Assembly (NCBI GenBank): GCA_034439955.1
Contig: JAWXBJ010000169.1
Coordinates: 1-50,991 of the forward strand
DNA length: 50,991 nt
From: UBA7672 sp034439955
GTDB lineage: Bacteria > Pseudomonadota > Alphaproteobacteria > Caulobacterales > Hyphomonadaceae
Direction: 5' to 3'
Made by a program: the position numbers and the translations under genes. Of this stretch, positions 25,456 to 33,957 are shown piece after piece. The notes beneath the pieces are model-generated. The model did no database searches and was not told the origin of the DNA. It saw nothing but the letters and a program-made list of their open reading frames with translations. Every line of letters begins with the position of its first letter. Position 1 is the first letter of the stretch.

Positions 25456-25911
25456 ATGAAACACACGATCATGATGGTCGCGGCGGCGCTCGCGTTGACG
25501 CTTGGCGGATGCGGCGAAACCGCGCCGGCGGAGCCAACAGCGGCCGAAACCGCTGCCGCTGCCGCTGCAGCCGACAGAGCCGCCGCCGATCGGGCTGCCG
25601 CTGCCGCTGCCGCTGCCGATGCGGAAGCCGCCCGGCTTGCCGCCACGACCGCTCCGCTTGCCGACGAGGCGACCTGGGTCGCCGCCTGCACGGCTGCCGG
25701 CGTCGATGCCGGCATCTGCGCGTGTGCCGCGAAACAGACCGTCAAGACGGTCGGCGCCAAGGGACTGTTTCCCTGGGTGTGGGAAGGCTATGTCAACCGC
25801 GAACCGACGGCCCAGATGCGCTCGCGCAAATGGTTTGGTGAGAATGGCTTCGACAAGCCGGCGCAGCAGGCTTTCGCCGACGCGGTGGGCACCTGTTACG
25901 TTACCCAATAG
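25456..25911 (+). CDS. small Ala-rich lipoprotein of unknown function
   Basis: A 151-residue lipoprotein. ATG at 25456 follows a good GGGAGGG ribosome binding site and gives a signal peptide with lipobox LTLGGC (C19). Residues about 28-65 are almost only Ala with regular Asp/Arg/Glu, encoded by GCC/GCT repeats. The remaining C-terminal domain of about 80 residues has four cysteines (AACTA, GICACA, GTCYV) and the motifs GLFPWVWEGYVNRE and QAFADAVGTC. No family was recognised. The Ala-rich part probably spans the periplasm or forms a coiled rod. It stands alone between rlmE and guaB. Confidence 0.75.
   Translation: MKHTIMMVAAALALTLGGCGETAPAEPTAAETAAAAAAADRAAADRAAAAAAAADAEAARLAATTAPLADEATWVAACTAAGVDAGICACAAKQTVKTVGAKGLFPWVWEGYVNREPTAQMRSRKWFGENGFDKPAQQAFADAVGTCYVTQ
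25553..25640 (+). repeat. GCC/GCT trinucleotide-rich tract encoding poly-Ala
   Basis: A run of alternating GCT and GCC triplets, including two uninterrupted blocks of several GCTGCC units, encodes the Ala-rich segment of the lipoprotein. Such tracts can change length by slippage in multiples of three, altering linker length without shifting the frame. Confidence 0.55.
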
Positions 25912-26121
25912 TCGCAACCTCAACGTCTTCATTGTTGCGAGACCGGGTCCGGCGGGTTCCGGCCAACTTTCCTCATGCGAAACCGGCTCCGGCAGAAATC
26001 CCCAGGCGGCGCCTGCGCGTTGCCGGGCGGCTGAGCGGCATTCTGTCCGGAGGTGCAAGTCTGGGTCTTCCCACTGGCCGCCAGAATCGCTAGACGGGTC
26101 CATGGAACAGGACCCCTGAAA

Positions 26122-27594
26122 ATGAGAATCCGGCAAGCCATCACGTTCGATGACGTGCTGCTGGAGCCAGGCCTGTCGGAAGTTGTTCCGGCGGACGTGG
26201 ACATCCGCACCCGCCTCACCCGTGAAATCAATCTCAATACCCCAATGGTCTCCGCCGCCATGGACACCGTGACGGAGACCGCGATCGCCATTGCGATGGC
26301 CCAGTTCGGCGGCTTGGGCGTCATCCACCGCAACCTGTCGATCGAAGAGCAGGCCGAGCAGGTCCGTCAGGTCAAGCGTTTCGAAAGCGGAATGGTGGTC
26401 AATCCGGTAACGGTGACCCCGGAGGTCACGCTTCGTCAGCTCAAAGTTCTCAAGGAGAGGCTGAAAGTCTCTGGCATACCGGTCGTTGAGCCGGGGCCGG
26501 AAGGTCGTCCCGCGCGGCTGGTCGGCATCATCACCAACCGTGACACGCGCTTCGCGGACGACGACAATCAACCGGTGTCCGAGCTGATGACCCGCAAGGT
26601 CGTCACGGTGCGCGAGGGAGCGGATCCCGCCGAGGCGCGCCGGCTGCTGCACAAGCACCGCATCGAACGGCTGATCGTGGTTGACGAGGAGGGCCGCTGC
26701 GTCGGGTTGATCACCGTCAAGGACATGGACAAGACCCAGTCCAACCCCAATGCTTGCAAGGACGAGCAGGGGCGTCTGCGCGTGGGCGGCGCATCGACGG
26801 TGGGCGACCACGGCTTCGAACGCAGCCAGGCTCTGATCGCGGCCGGCGTCGATGTGCTGGTGATCGACACGGCGCACGGTCATTCGCTCCAGGTGCTGCA
26901 AGCCGTCGAGCGGGTGAAGAAGCTGTCCAACCAGGTGCAGGTGATTGCGGGCAATGTCGCGACGGGCGATGGCTGCAAGGCGCTCATTGATGCGGGCGCC
27001 GATGCCGTGAAGGTGGGGATAGGGCCAGGCTCGATCTGCACCACGCGGATCGTGGCGGGCGTCGGCGTGCCGCAGCTGACGGCGATTTCCGACTGCGCCA
27101 AAGCGGCTCAATCGACCCAAACGCCGGTGATCGCGGATGGCGGCATCAAGTTCTCGGGCGATTTCGCCAAGGCGCTTGCAGCGGGCGCCAGCTCCGCGAT
27201 GATGGGTTCGATGCTGGCGGGCACCGAGGAGGCGCCCGGCGAGGTCTTTCTCTACGAGGGCCGCGCCTACAAGGCCTATCGCGGCATGGGATCGCTGGGC
27301 GCGATGGCGCGCGGCAGCGCCGACCGCTATTTCCAGAAGGATGTGCAGAGCCAGAAGCTGGTGCCGGAAGGCATCGAGGGTCAGGTGCCGTTCAAAGGGC
27401 CGGTGGGCGCCATTCTGCACCAGATGGCCGGCGGTTTGCGCGCGGCCATGGGCTATGTCGGCGCCCGGGACATCGCCGAGCTGCACGAGAAAGCACGCTT
27501 CATCCAGATCACCAACGCGGGGCTGCGCGAGAGCCACGTCCACGACGTGAAAATGACGCGAGAGTCGCCGAACTACTCGTTCCCGACCACGTAA
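26122..27594 (+). CDS. guaB: inosine-5'-monophosphate dehydrogenase
   Basis: A 490-residue IMPDH that oxidises IMP to XMP, the committed step of GMP synthesis. ATG at 26122 gives the canonical start RQAITFDDVLLEPGLSEVVP. Two CBS domains occupy about residues 95-210 (MVVNPVTVTPEVTLRQL and ELMTRKVVTVREGADPAEA). The catalytic loop KVGIGPGSICTTRIVAGVG holds Cys306, and the flap is RGMGSLGAMARGSADRYFQ. guaB is followed by rsmB and then guaA, a purine arrangement seen in related bacteria. No riboswitch fold was recognised in the 210-base leader. Confidence 0.96.
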   Translation: MRIRQAITFDDVLLEPGLSEVVPADVDIRTRLTREINLNTPMVSAAMDTVTETAIAIAMAQFGGLGVIHRNLSIEEQAEQVRQVKRFESGMVVNPVTVTPEVTLRQLKVLKERLKVSGIPVVEPGPEGRPARLVGIITNRDTRFADDDNQPVSELMTRKVVTVREGADPAEARRLLHKHRIERLIVVDEEGRCVGLITVKDMDKTQSNPNACKDEQGRLRVGGASTVGDHGFERSQALIAAGVDVLVIDTAHGHSLQVLQAVERVKKLSNQVQVIAGNVATGDGCKALIDAGADAVKVGIGPGSICTTRIVAGVGVPQLTAISDCAKAAQSTQTPVIADGGIKFSGDFAKALAAGASSAMMGSMLAGTEEAPGEVFLYEGRAYKAYRGMGSLGAMARGSADRYFQKDVQSQKLVPEGIEGQVPFKGPVGAILHQMAGGLRAAMGYVGARDIAELHEKARFIQITNAGLRESHVHDVKMTRESPNYSFPTT

Positions 27595-27655
27595 GCGCAC
27601 ATGAGAGATTGTCTTCTTTTTCCCGCGCGCCATTTACGATGGCCGGAGGCGCCCC

Positions 27656-28961
27656 GTGCGTGATGGCGGCAAGATCGCAGCGGCGGTTCTCGTGCTGGAG
27701 GATGTGCTGCAGCGCCACCAGCCGGTGGAGGAGGCCGTGCGCGACTGGGGCAAACGGGCGAGGTTCGCGGGGGCGCGAGATCGGGCGTGGATTTCAGGGC
27801 TCGTACTGGACGCGCTGCGCCGAAAAAACTCCATCGAGCATGGCATGGAGGCGACGGGCGCGCGCGCTGGCGATCGGTGCGCTGAAACACGCCTGGGGCT
27901 GGGATGTCCGCAAGATCGAGGAGGCTTTCAAGGATGAGCACGCGCCGGCGGCGCTCGCTGGAAAAGAGCGCGAAGCGCTGCTACTGGCGCCCGATCCTTC
28001 GGCTGTGGCGCATGTGCAGGGAGATTTTCCCGAATGGCTCGCGCCATATCTAGCGCGGGCTTTCGGGCCCGATGCCGTGGTCGAGGCGCAGGCGATGGCG
28101 ACCCGGGCGCCGGTGGATCTGCGGGTCAACACGCTGAAGTCGGATGCCGCGAAGGCGGGGCGGGCTCTGGAGAGCGTCAAGGCCCGTGCGATCCCGGAGC
28201 TGGTCAACGGGATCCGGATTCCAGCGGCAGAATCCGTGGATCGCGGCGAGAGCGTCAAGGCGATACCAGCCTGGTCCAAGGGGTGGGTTGAAGTGCAGGA
28301 CATGGGCAGCCAGATCGCGGCAACCGCGAGTTGCGCCGCGCCCGGCGAGCAGGTTCTGGACTATTGCGCGGGCGGCGGCGGCAAGACGATCGCGATGGCG
28401 GCGATGATGGAGAATAAGGGCCAGATTTTTGCGCATGATGTGGACGGACGGCGTTTGTCGGCCCTGATCCCGCGCATCGACCGGGCGGGCATCCGCAATG
28501 TGCAGCTGAGGCATCCGAAGGAGAACGCCTCACTGGACGATCTCATCGGCAGGATGGACCTCGTGATGATCGACGCGCCGTGCACGGGCGTCGGCACATG
28601 GCGGCGCAAGCCGGATGCCAAGTGGCGGGTGTCGGAGGGCGCCCTGCGCAAGCGGATAGAGGATCAGGCCATGATCCTGCGGACGGCGTGCCGTTTTGTC
28701 AGGCCTGGCGGGCGGCTGGTATATGTCACCTGTTCATTCCTGATGGAGGAGAATGAGGACCAGGTGGCGAGTTTTCTTGCCGATTGGTCAGAATTTAGCG
28801 CCGAGGACGCGGCCGAGACGGCGGTGAAATCGGGGCAGCTGACGGAGCGGGGGGCGGCCCTGCTGCGGCGCTGCAAGGTGGGCGGAGACGCCGTGCGGCT
28901 GACGCCCAAGACTGCGGGGAGCGACGGGTTTTTTGTTTCGGTTATGCGGAGGATTGGTTGA
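27656..28961 (+). CDS. rsmB: RsmB-type 16S rRNA (cytosine-C5) methyltransferase, frameshifted
   Basis: A NusB-like plus SAM-methyltransferase protein of the NOL1/NOP2/Sun family. Start GTG 27656 follows GGAGG. The N-terminal part (KIAAAVLVLEDVLQRHQPVEE through DALRRKNSIEHGMEAT) and the rest (ARALAIGALKHAWGWDVRK onward) are in different frames. The switch falls in the GC-dinucleotide run at 27858-27867; one extra GC there would restore a continuous protein of about 435 residues. The methyltransferase half is intact: VLDYCAGGGGKTIAMAA, MIDAPCTGVGTWRRKPDAKW and YVTCSFLMEENEDQ with both catalytic cysteines. Whether this is a real mutation or a sequence error is open. Confidence 0.85.
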
Positions 28962-29077
28962 GCACCTGCTCCGGGGCGCTGTGAGGCCAATGCCTGCTGC
29001 GGCCGGTGCAGAAGCCTGAAAACAGATCACGTCCTTCGATCGTCTCAGACAGACTCTGAAAACCTCGGCGGCGGTGT

Positions 29078-29090
29078 CTTGCATAGCAAG
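29078..29090. promoter_or_regulatory. inverted repeat upstream of the PadR-like gene, candidate operator
   Basis: CTTGC-ATA-GCAAG is a perfect dyad 24 bases before the likely GTG start of the PadR-family gene. PadR regulators commonly repress their own operon through such dyads, so it is a plausible operator. This is position-based inference. Confidence 0.45.
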
Positions 29091-29113
29091 GTACCCGGTG
29101 TCACACGTCAGGT

Positions 29114-29479
29114 GTGAAAACAGAACCGTTTCATTCCGGCTGGGACGCTGAGTCCTGGAAAGCGCAGCTCCGAAAGGGCGCGGCCGAACTCGCGATCCTC
29201 GGCATGCTGGCGCCGGGCGAACGCTACGGCATCGAATTGCTGGGCTGATTGCGGGACTACCCAGCGATCGGGGTCGCCGACGGCACTATCTACCCGCTTC
29301 TCAATCGCCTGGAGAAGGAAGGGCGGGTGGCAAGCCGCTGGGCGCCCGATCTCGGAGCCGGTCCGCCGCGAAAATACTATCGCCTGACCCGTGCCGGCCG
29401 CGGCGCCTTGGCTGGCATGCGACCCATCTGGCGGGGCTTTCAGACCGACCTCGATCTGCTTCTTGGAGAAACACCATGA
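29114..29479 (+). pseudogene. PadR-family transcriptional regulator with internal stop
   Basis: A 121-residue winged-helix PadR regulator with a premature TGA. From GTG 29114 the frame reads SWKAQLRKGAAELAILGMLA, then ERYGIELLG, then TGA at 29246-29248 (codon 45), and continues in the same frame with LRDYPAIGVADGTIYPLLNRLEKEGRV, the recognition-helix and wing region, to a TGA at 29477-29479. The stop interrupts the helix before the wing. A single C-to-T change of an Arg codon (CGA) would explain it. Reinitiation at TTG 29249 would give a protein without the first helix. The stop overlaps the next start (ATGA), as in intact padR-HAAS pairs. Confidence 0.8.
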
Positions 29480-29673
29480 CGCAAGCTGAGCGCGCCGCCG
29501 CCATTCGCGCCTATCTCGCGCGCCTGTCGCGGTCGCTTTCGCGTCTCCCGCCTGGTGACCGCGCCGCGATCACGGCTGAGATTGGCTCTCACCTGGCGCA
29601 ACGCACGCTCCGTGTCGGCGCCGAGTCCGCCCTGCTCGAACTGGGCTCGCCCGACCAAGCCAACGGACGTTGA
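29476..29673 (+). CDS. truncated HAAS/DUF1700-type membrane protein partner of PadR
   Basis: A 65-residue product (AERAAAIRAYLARLSRSLSRL through SALLELGSPDQANGR) that matches only the N-terminal helical HAAS domain of DUF1700-like proteins, which normally continue into several membrane helices. The frame stops at TGA 29671-29673, 30 bases before guaA, and nothing downstream resembles the missing membrane part. It overlaps the PadR stop by four bases. Together with the broken padR this looks like a decayed regulatory pair inserted between rsmB and guaA. Confidence 0.6.
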   Translation: MTQAERAAAIRAYLARLSRSLSRLPPGDRAAITAEIGSHLAQRTLRVGAESALLELGSPDQANGR

Positions 29674-29703
29674 CGAGCGGACGGTGGCGCGGCACATCGC
29701 GGC

Positions 29704-31290
29704 ATGGAAAGCATTTCCCGGGATTCCCTCTGCCGGCCCGACCACGAGCGCGTTCTCATAATCGATTTCGGCAGCCAGGTGACGCAGCTGATCGCGCGGC
29801 GGGTGCGCGAAATGGGCGTCTACTGCGAGGTCCATCCATATAACCGGGCGCAGGCAGTTCTGGATGCCGGGTTTGCGCCCAGGGCGGTGATCCTGTCGGG
29901 CGGTCCCGCAAGCGTGACGGATGCAAATAGCCCGCGTGCGCCTCAGTCCGTTTATGAGCTGGGCGTGCCTTTGCTGGCGATCTGCTATGGCCAGCAATCC
30001 ATGGCGGTGCAACTTGGCGGAGCGGTCGAAGGCGGGCATGCGCGCGAGTTCGGACGGGCGGATGTCGAGATCATGGCGTCCAGTCCTCTGTTCGAGGGGA
30101 TTTGGGAAGTCGGGCGGCGCTATCCGGTGTGGATGAGCCATGGCGACCGGGTGACGAAGCTTCCGGACGGTTTTCAGGTGATCGGCATGTCCGAGAATGC
30201 GCCATTCGCTATCGCAGTGGACGAGACCCGGCGCTTCTACACAACGATGTTTCATCCGGAGGTCGTGCATACGCCGGACGGCGCGAAGCTGCTGTCCAAC
30301 TTCGTCAGCAAGATCGCGGGGCTAAAGGGCGACTGGACCATGGCCGCGTTCCGATGGGAGGCGGTCGCGAAGATCCGGGCCCAAGTGGGTGACGGCAGGG
30401 TGATATGCGGCCTTTCTGGCGGCGTCGATTCATCGGTCGCGGCCGTGCTGATTCACGAGGCGGTCGGCGATCAGCTGACCTGTGTCTTTGTCGATACGGG
30501 CCTGATGCGCGCCAAGGAGGCCGGCGAGGTGGTCAGCCTGTTCCGGGGTCACTACAATATTCCGCTGGTGCATGTGGATGCGGGCGATGAGTTTCTCGGC
30601 GGCCTCCAGGGGATCAGCGATCCCGAAGAGAAGCGCAAATTCATCGGCAAGACGTTCGTCGGGATTTTCGAGCGCGAGGCCGGGAGGATCGGCGGGGCGG
30701 AGTTCCTGGCGCAGGGGACGCTTTATCCCGACGTGATCGAGAGCGTGTCGTTCGATGGCGGACCTTCGGTGACGATCAAGTCACACCACAATGTGGGCGG
30801 GCTGCCCGAGCGCATGAACATGAAGCTGGTGGAGCCGCTGCGCGAGCTGTTCAAGGACGAGGTGAGGGCGCTGGGCCGCGAATTGGGCATGCCGCAGGCC
30901 TTCGTCGGACGCCATCCGTTTCCGGGACCCGGCCTGGCGATCCGGATTCCGGGCGAGGTGACGGCCGAGCGCGTCGCCGTACTGCAGAAGGCGGATGCGA
31001 CCTATCTCGACGAAATTCGAAAGGCTGGATTGTACGACCAGATCTGGCAGGCGTTCGCTGTCCTGCTTCCGGTACGCAGCGTTGGCGTCATGGGTGATGG
31101 ACGGACTTATGACAATGTGCTGGCGCTGCGTGCGGTCACGTCAACGGACGGAATGACGGCGGACTATTTCCCTTTTTCCCATGATTTTCTTGGACGTTGC
31201 GCGACCCGCATCATCAACGAGGTCGAGGGCGTCAGCCGGGTCGTCTACGATATCACGAGCAAGCCGCCCGGCACGATCGAGTGGGAATGA
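29704..31290 (+). CDS. guaA: GMP synthase (glutamine-hydrolysing)
   Basis: A 528-residue enzyme that aminates XMP to GMP. The N-terminal glutamine amidotransferase has the nucleophile in LLAICYGQQSMA, followed by the His/Glu pair in MFHPEVVH. The ATP-pyrophosphatase P-loop is GLSGGVDSSVAAVLIHEAVG. The C-terminal dimerisation domain contains RHPFPGPGLAIRIPGEV and ends KPPGTIEWE, the standard terminus. ATG at 29704 has no clear Shine-Dalgarno; the canonical domain begins at HERVLIIDFGSQVTQLIARR, so the first about 13 residues are variable. Confidence 0.96.
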   Translation: MESISRDSLCRPDHERVLIIDFGSQVTQLIARRVREMGVYCEVHPYNRAQAVLDAGFAPRAVILSGGPASVTDANSPRAPQSVYELGVPLLAICYGQQSMAVQLGGAVEGGHAREFGRADVEIMASSPLFEGIWEVGRRYPVWMSHGDRVTKLPDGFQVIGMSENAPFAIAVDETRRFYTTMFHPEVVHTPDGAKLLSNFVSKIAGLKGDWTMAAFRWEAVAKIRAQVGDGRVICGLSGGVDSSVAAVLIHEAVGDQLTCVFVDTGLMRAKEAGEVVSLFRGHYNIPLVHVDAGDEFLGGLQGISDPEEKRKFIGKTFVGIFEREAGRIGGAEFLAQGTLYPDVIESVSFDGGPSVTIKSHHNVGGLPERMNMKLVEPLRELFKDEVRALGRELGMPQAFVGRHPFPGPGLAIRIPGEVTAERVAVLQKADATYLDEIRKAGLYDQIWQAFAVLLPVRSVGVMGDGRTYDNVLALRAVTSTDGMTADYFPFSHDFLGRCATRIINEVEGVSRVVYDITSKPPGTIEWE

Positions 31291-31404
31291 TTCAGGGCTC
31301 TTCCGTGTGGTGCGCCTCGTCGACTGCGGAGGCAGGCCCGCCGATGAAAAGGTTCATGGTGAATCCGCCATTGCAAAGGGAGCAACCTATTGTAAGCTAA
31401 GAAA

Positions 31405-31427
31405 TGCACTTTCAGTCTGAAAATGCA
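31405..31427. repeat. inverted repeat between convergent guaA and SnoaL-like gene
   Basis: TGCACTTTCAG and CTGAAAATGCA flank a single central T and pair at ten of eleven positions. It covers the original stop codon of the SnoaL-like gene (31412-31414) and lies where transcripts from guaA and that gene converge. It could act as a weak bidirectional terminator or RNA end; there is a short A run downstream on the plus strand but no strong U-tract. Confidence 0.4.
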
Positions 31428-31876
31428 CCCTGCAAAAAATGCCATGACCCATTGAGCCGGATCGCGACTCCAGAGAGCACGCCGCTCGACGCGAAATGAA
31501 AACCATCGCCTGATACGTCGAGCACCTAGTTTGCGCGGAAAGCCGCAACGTCGTTACCAAGTGGTGTGACCACGATGTCGGATACATCGTTCCGGATACT
31601 GGCCCTCATCTGTCGCGCTTGCTCAAGACCCGCGACGATGGCGGCGCGGCTTGTGTACCGGGGCACACCTTGCTCGATCCAGGCGAAGCCATCGACATCG
31701 GCATAAGTCGCGGCGACGACGTCCCAGTGACCTGCCTCGCCAGCATCAGACCATCGCTGGATCAAGTCCGTGACGTCCCTCTCTACCGCGCCACTGTCAT
31801 GAACCGGCAGGGCCTGCGTTTGGGCACAGGCGACCAATCCAAGGATCGGGGCGCCGGCGCACAATGATCGGAACAT
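31412..31876 (-). pseudogene. SnoaL/DUF4440-like lipoprotein gene with in-frame TAG
   Basis: From ATG 31876 (AGGAAG upstream) the frame encodes a lipoprotein signal (ILGLVAC, C17) and a SnoaL/DUF4440-type domain (VTDLIQRWSDAGEAGHWDVV, TYADVDGFAWI, YTSRAAIVAGLEQ). It meets TAG at 31526-31528 after 116 residues. The same frame then continues for 37 sense codons reading DGFHFASSGVLSGV and RLNGSWHFLQGAFSD, the expected last strands of the fold, before TGA at 31412. Without the TAG the protein would have about 154 residues. Loss of the last strands would probably prevent folding. Confidence 0.7.
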
Positions 31877-32008
31877 CAGTGCTTCCTTCTTGCGCTGACC
31901 GCACCGCCATCGAGCCCGGCAGCAGCCCAGACAGGCGTTGAATACCAATACCATGCGCTCCGAAATTCGAGGCTGGATAGAACGTGGCCAGCATTTTGAT
32001 GCTGGGCG

Positions 32009-33514
32009 TCATGGTTTTTGCTGAACTTTTTTAAGGTCATCTGGAGTTGGTGTGATTGCGAGTTGAGCTTGCTTGGGCGACAGAAACAAGCGCGCAGATC
32101 TCACCACCCGTTTCCTCAGCAGGAACCAGCAGAGCGTCGCGTAAGCTAGCATGCCGACAAGGACAGATGTCGTCAAATCGACCAACGCGGGCCATTGGTA
32201 AGCATAGAATTCGCGCCAGATCATCACGATTGCCATCATTGCCAGCGCGATGAAGGCTGGACCGGCAAAGGCAAGAACGTACTGAATCGTGGAGACCTCT
32301 GCGAGCCGAGTCACATACCGAAGGCGGAAAGGCCAGACGAGTGCGTACGTCGCCACAACTGCAGCGCTGACGACTTCAACGCCGTATGGCGCCGCCGCGA
32401 AGACCAGAAGCAGCCCAAGCACGCCTTCAACACCGGCAAATCCAAACATTGCTGATGCGCGCCCGATGGCGAGGGCGTAGGCCTCGTGAATGCGCTCTAT
32501 GGTGAGATAGAGGCCGAAGATTGCAAGAATCTGCATGATCGCCGCAGCTGCTACCCATTCCCTGCCGAGCAGCAAGTCGAGCAGCGCAGGCGCAACGGCG
32601 ATGAGACCCGCAAAGCTTGCGAAAGTAATCAGGCTGGAGGCATCCCTGACATCACCAAGGAGCTCCGCGCCCGCCTTCTCGCCAATGCGCAATGCGGCGA
32701 ATGCAGGTTGGGAGACGAAGCGCACTGGGGCGACCAACACGAACGCCAGGGCGTCGACAAGACGCCAAGCCGCCGTGTAGAGCGCAAGCGCGGCCGGGCC
32801 CAGGAAGATGCTGATGGCGTAGTTTGGTGTCTGCAGCGCCAGCACTGCAGCAAATCGCAGGCCCAGCATTCTAGAGCTATAGCGCCAGACATCGGCGTAG
32901 TGCTCGCGACTGGCCGACAATCCCGGACGCCACGTTTCCGCCAGCCACACGAATCCATCCGTCACGACGCCTTGCACAACCCGCTGCACCACGAGGCTCC
33001 ACACGTTCCAGCCAGCCAGGGCCGCCAACACGCCAGCAATCGCGCCGGCAACCGGTCCCAGCACTGTCCGAACTGCGAGTGAGGAGAATGCGAGCCGCCG
33101 CCTGAGACGCGCTACCGGCACGGCAGCGAGGGCGACGAACAGAACGGTGACGCTGGAAACGCGCAAAAGCTCCTCGACGCGCGGTTCATGATAGAGGGTC
33201 GCGACTGACGGCGCTCCAATCCAGATCACGCCCATGATGACAAGAGCGACCACGATTAGCAGCCAGAAAGTCGCGCTCAGATGCCCGGGTTCCAGATCAA
33301 CGCGTTGGATCAGGAAATCACTGAATGTCTCGCGAACAAGAGTTTCGCCGAGCACCACGACTGCGATCGCCATCATGGCGACGCCGACGATCTCGGCGCC
33401 AAGCAGGCGCGCGTAGATGATGAAGCTCAGAAAAAGGATTGCCTGCTCAGCCCAGATGGCCAGCGACATCCAGGTCATGCCCGTGCTGAAATCGCGTCTT
33501 ACAGACCTCGACAT
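32009..33514 (-). CDS. Wzx/MOP-type polysaccharide flippase
   Basis: A 501-residue polytopic protein with 12 or more hydrophobic segments and the N-terminal layout of the oligosaccharide flippase family (MTWMSLAIWAEQAILFLSFIIYARLLG). It carries FSDFLIQRVDLEPGHLSATFW and RYSSRMLGLRFAAVL, typical of Wzx/WzxC-like exporters that move lipid-linked glycans across the inner membrane. ATG at 33514. It is the last intact gene of the leftward glycan module and follows a broken deacetylase gene. Confidence 0.85.
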   Translation of the reverse strand: MSRSVRRDFSTGMTWMSLAIWAEQAILFLSFIIYARLLGAEIVGVAMMAIAVVVLGETLVRETFSDFLIQRVDLEPGHLSATFWLLIVVALVIMGVIWIGAPSVATLYHEPRVEELLRVSSVTVLFVALAAVPVARLRRRLAFSSLAVRTVLGPVAGAIAGVLAALAGWNVWSLVVQRVVQGVVTDGFVWLAETWRPGLSASREHYADVWRYSSRMLGLRFAAVLALQTPNYAISIFLGPAALALYTAAWRLVDALAFVLVAPVRFVSQPAFAALRIGEKAGAELLGDVRDASSLITFASFAGLIAVAPALLDLLLGREWVAAAAIMQILAIFGLYLTIERIHEAYALAIGRASAMFGFAGVEGVLGLLLVFAAAPYGVEVVSAAVVATYALVWPFRLRYVTRLAEVSTIQYVLAFAGPAFIALAMMAIVMIWREFYAYQWPALVDLTTSVLVGMLAYATLCWFLLRKRVVRSARLFLSPKQAQLAITPTPDDLKKVQQKP

Positions 33515-33689
33515 GCTTAAGACCTAGGGGAACGTTGTCGGCAGTATCGACGAGTTGACAGTTTTTGACCGTTGGCGGCTGGCCCATCTCACGGACGCGG
33601 GTACCAGCAAGTTCAAGGCCCCGGATTATTCGGGAAGCCGCGTGCTGCTGGGGGCCTGCTGTGTATCGGACTGAGGGGCGCGGACTGAG

Positions 33690-33912
33690 CGAGAACCGGA
33701 AAGGAGGTGTCAGAAAAATTCTGGAAGGCGTCGTCAAACGCAACTACCAGCGCGCGCTGCGGCAGCGTTTCGCTACGCAAGCCCCAGTCAGGACAGGCAG
33801 CATGGGGCACAACACGCCATCCAGCATCGGCAACCGCTTGCATCTGGGCAGTCAAGATTACTGGCGCGAAGGAAGTCGGTCCGCGCTCTGGCGAGATCGA
33901 CTGGTACATCAA
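33690..33912 (-). pseudogene. polysaccharide deacetylase fragment
   Basis: On the minus strand a frame beginning PVLMYQSISPERGPTSF encodes the N-terminal third of a NodB-type deacetylase, including MQAVADAGWRVVP and the metal-site motif ALVVAFDDAFQNFSDTSFPVLA. No starting ATG lies in this frame: the ATGATG four bases after the preceding gene's stop is in another frame and runs into TGA. After FPVLA the similarity is lost and the frame ends within 75 bases, just before the flippase start. The rest of the catalytic domain is absent. It is a frameshifted and truncated remnant. Confidence 0.65.
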
Positions 33913-33957
33913 GACCGGGCCGTGTCGGCTGGCATTCTGGCGTCTGTCATCATAAGC

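Noticed and set aside
25912..26121. guaB leader as a purine riboswitch
   Set aside because: GC-rich hairpins are present, but no conserved purine aptamer core or terminator switch could be recognised.
25423..27633. 736-codon open frame on the minus strand opposite the Ala-rich lipoprotein and guaB
   Set aside because: It mirrors guaB exactly, has no family features and no ribosome binding site; long antisense frames are common opposite high-GC genes.
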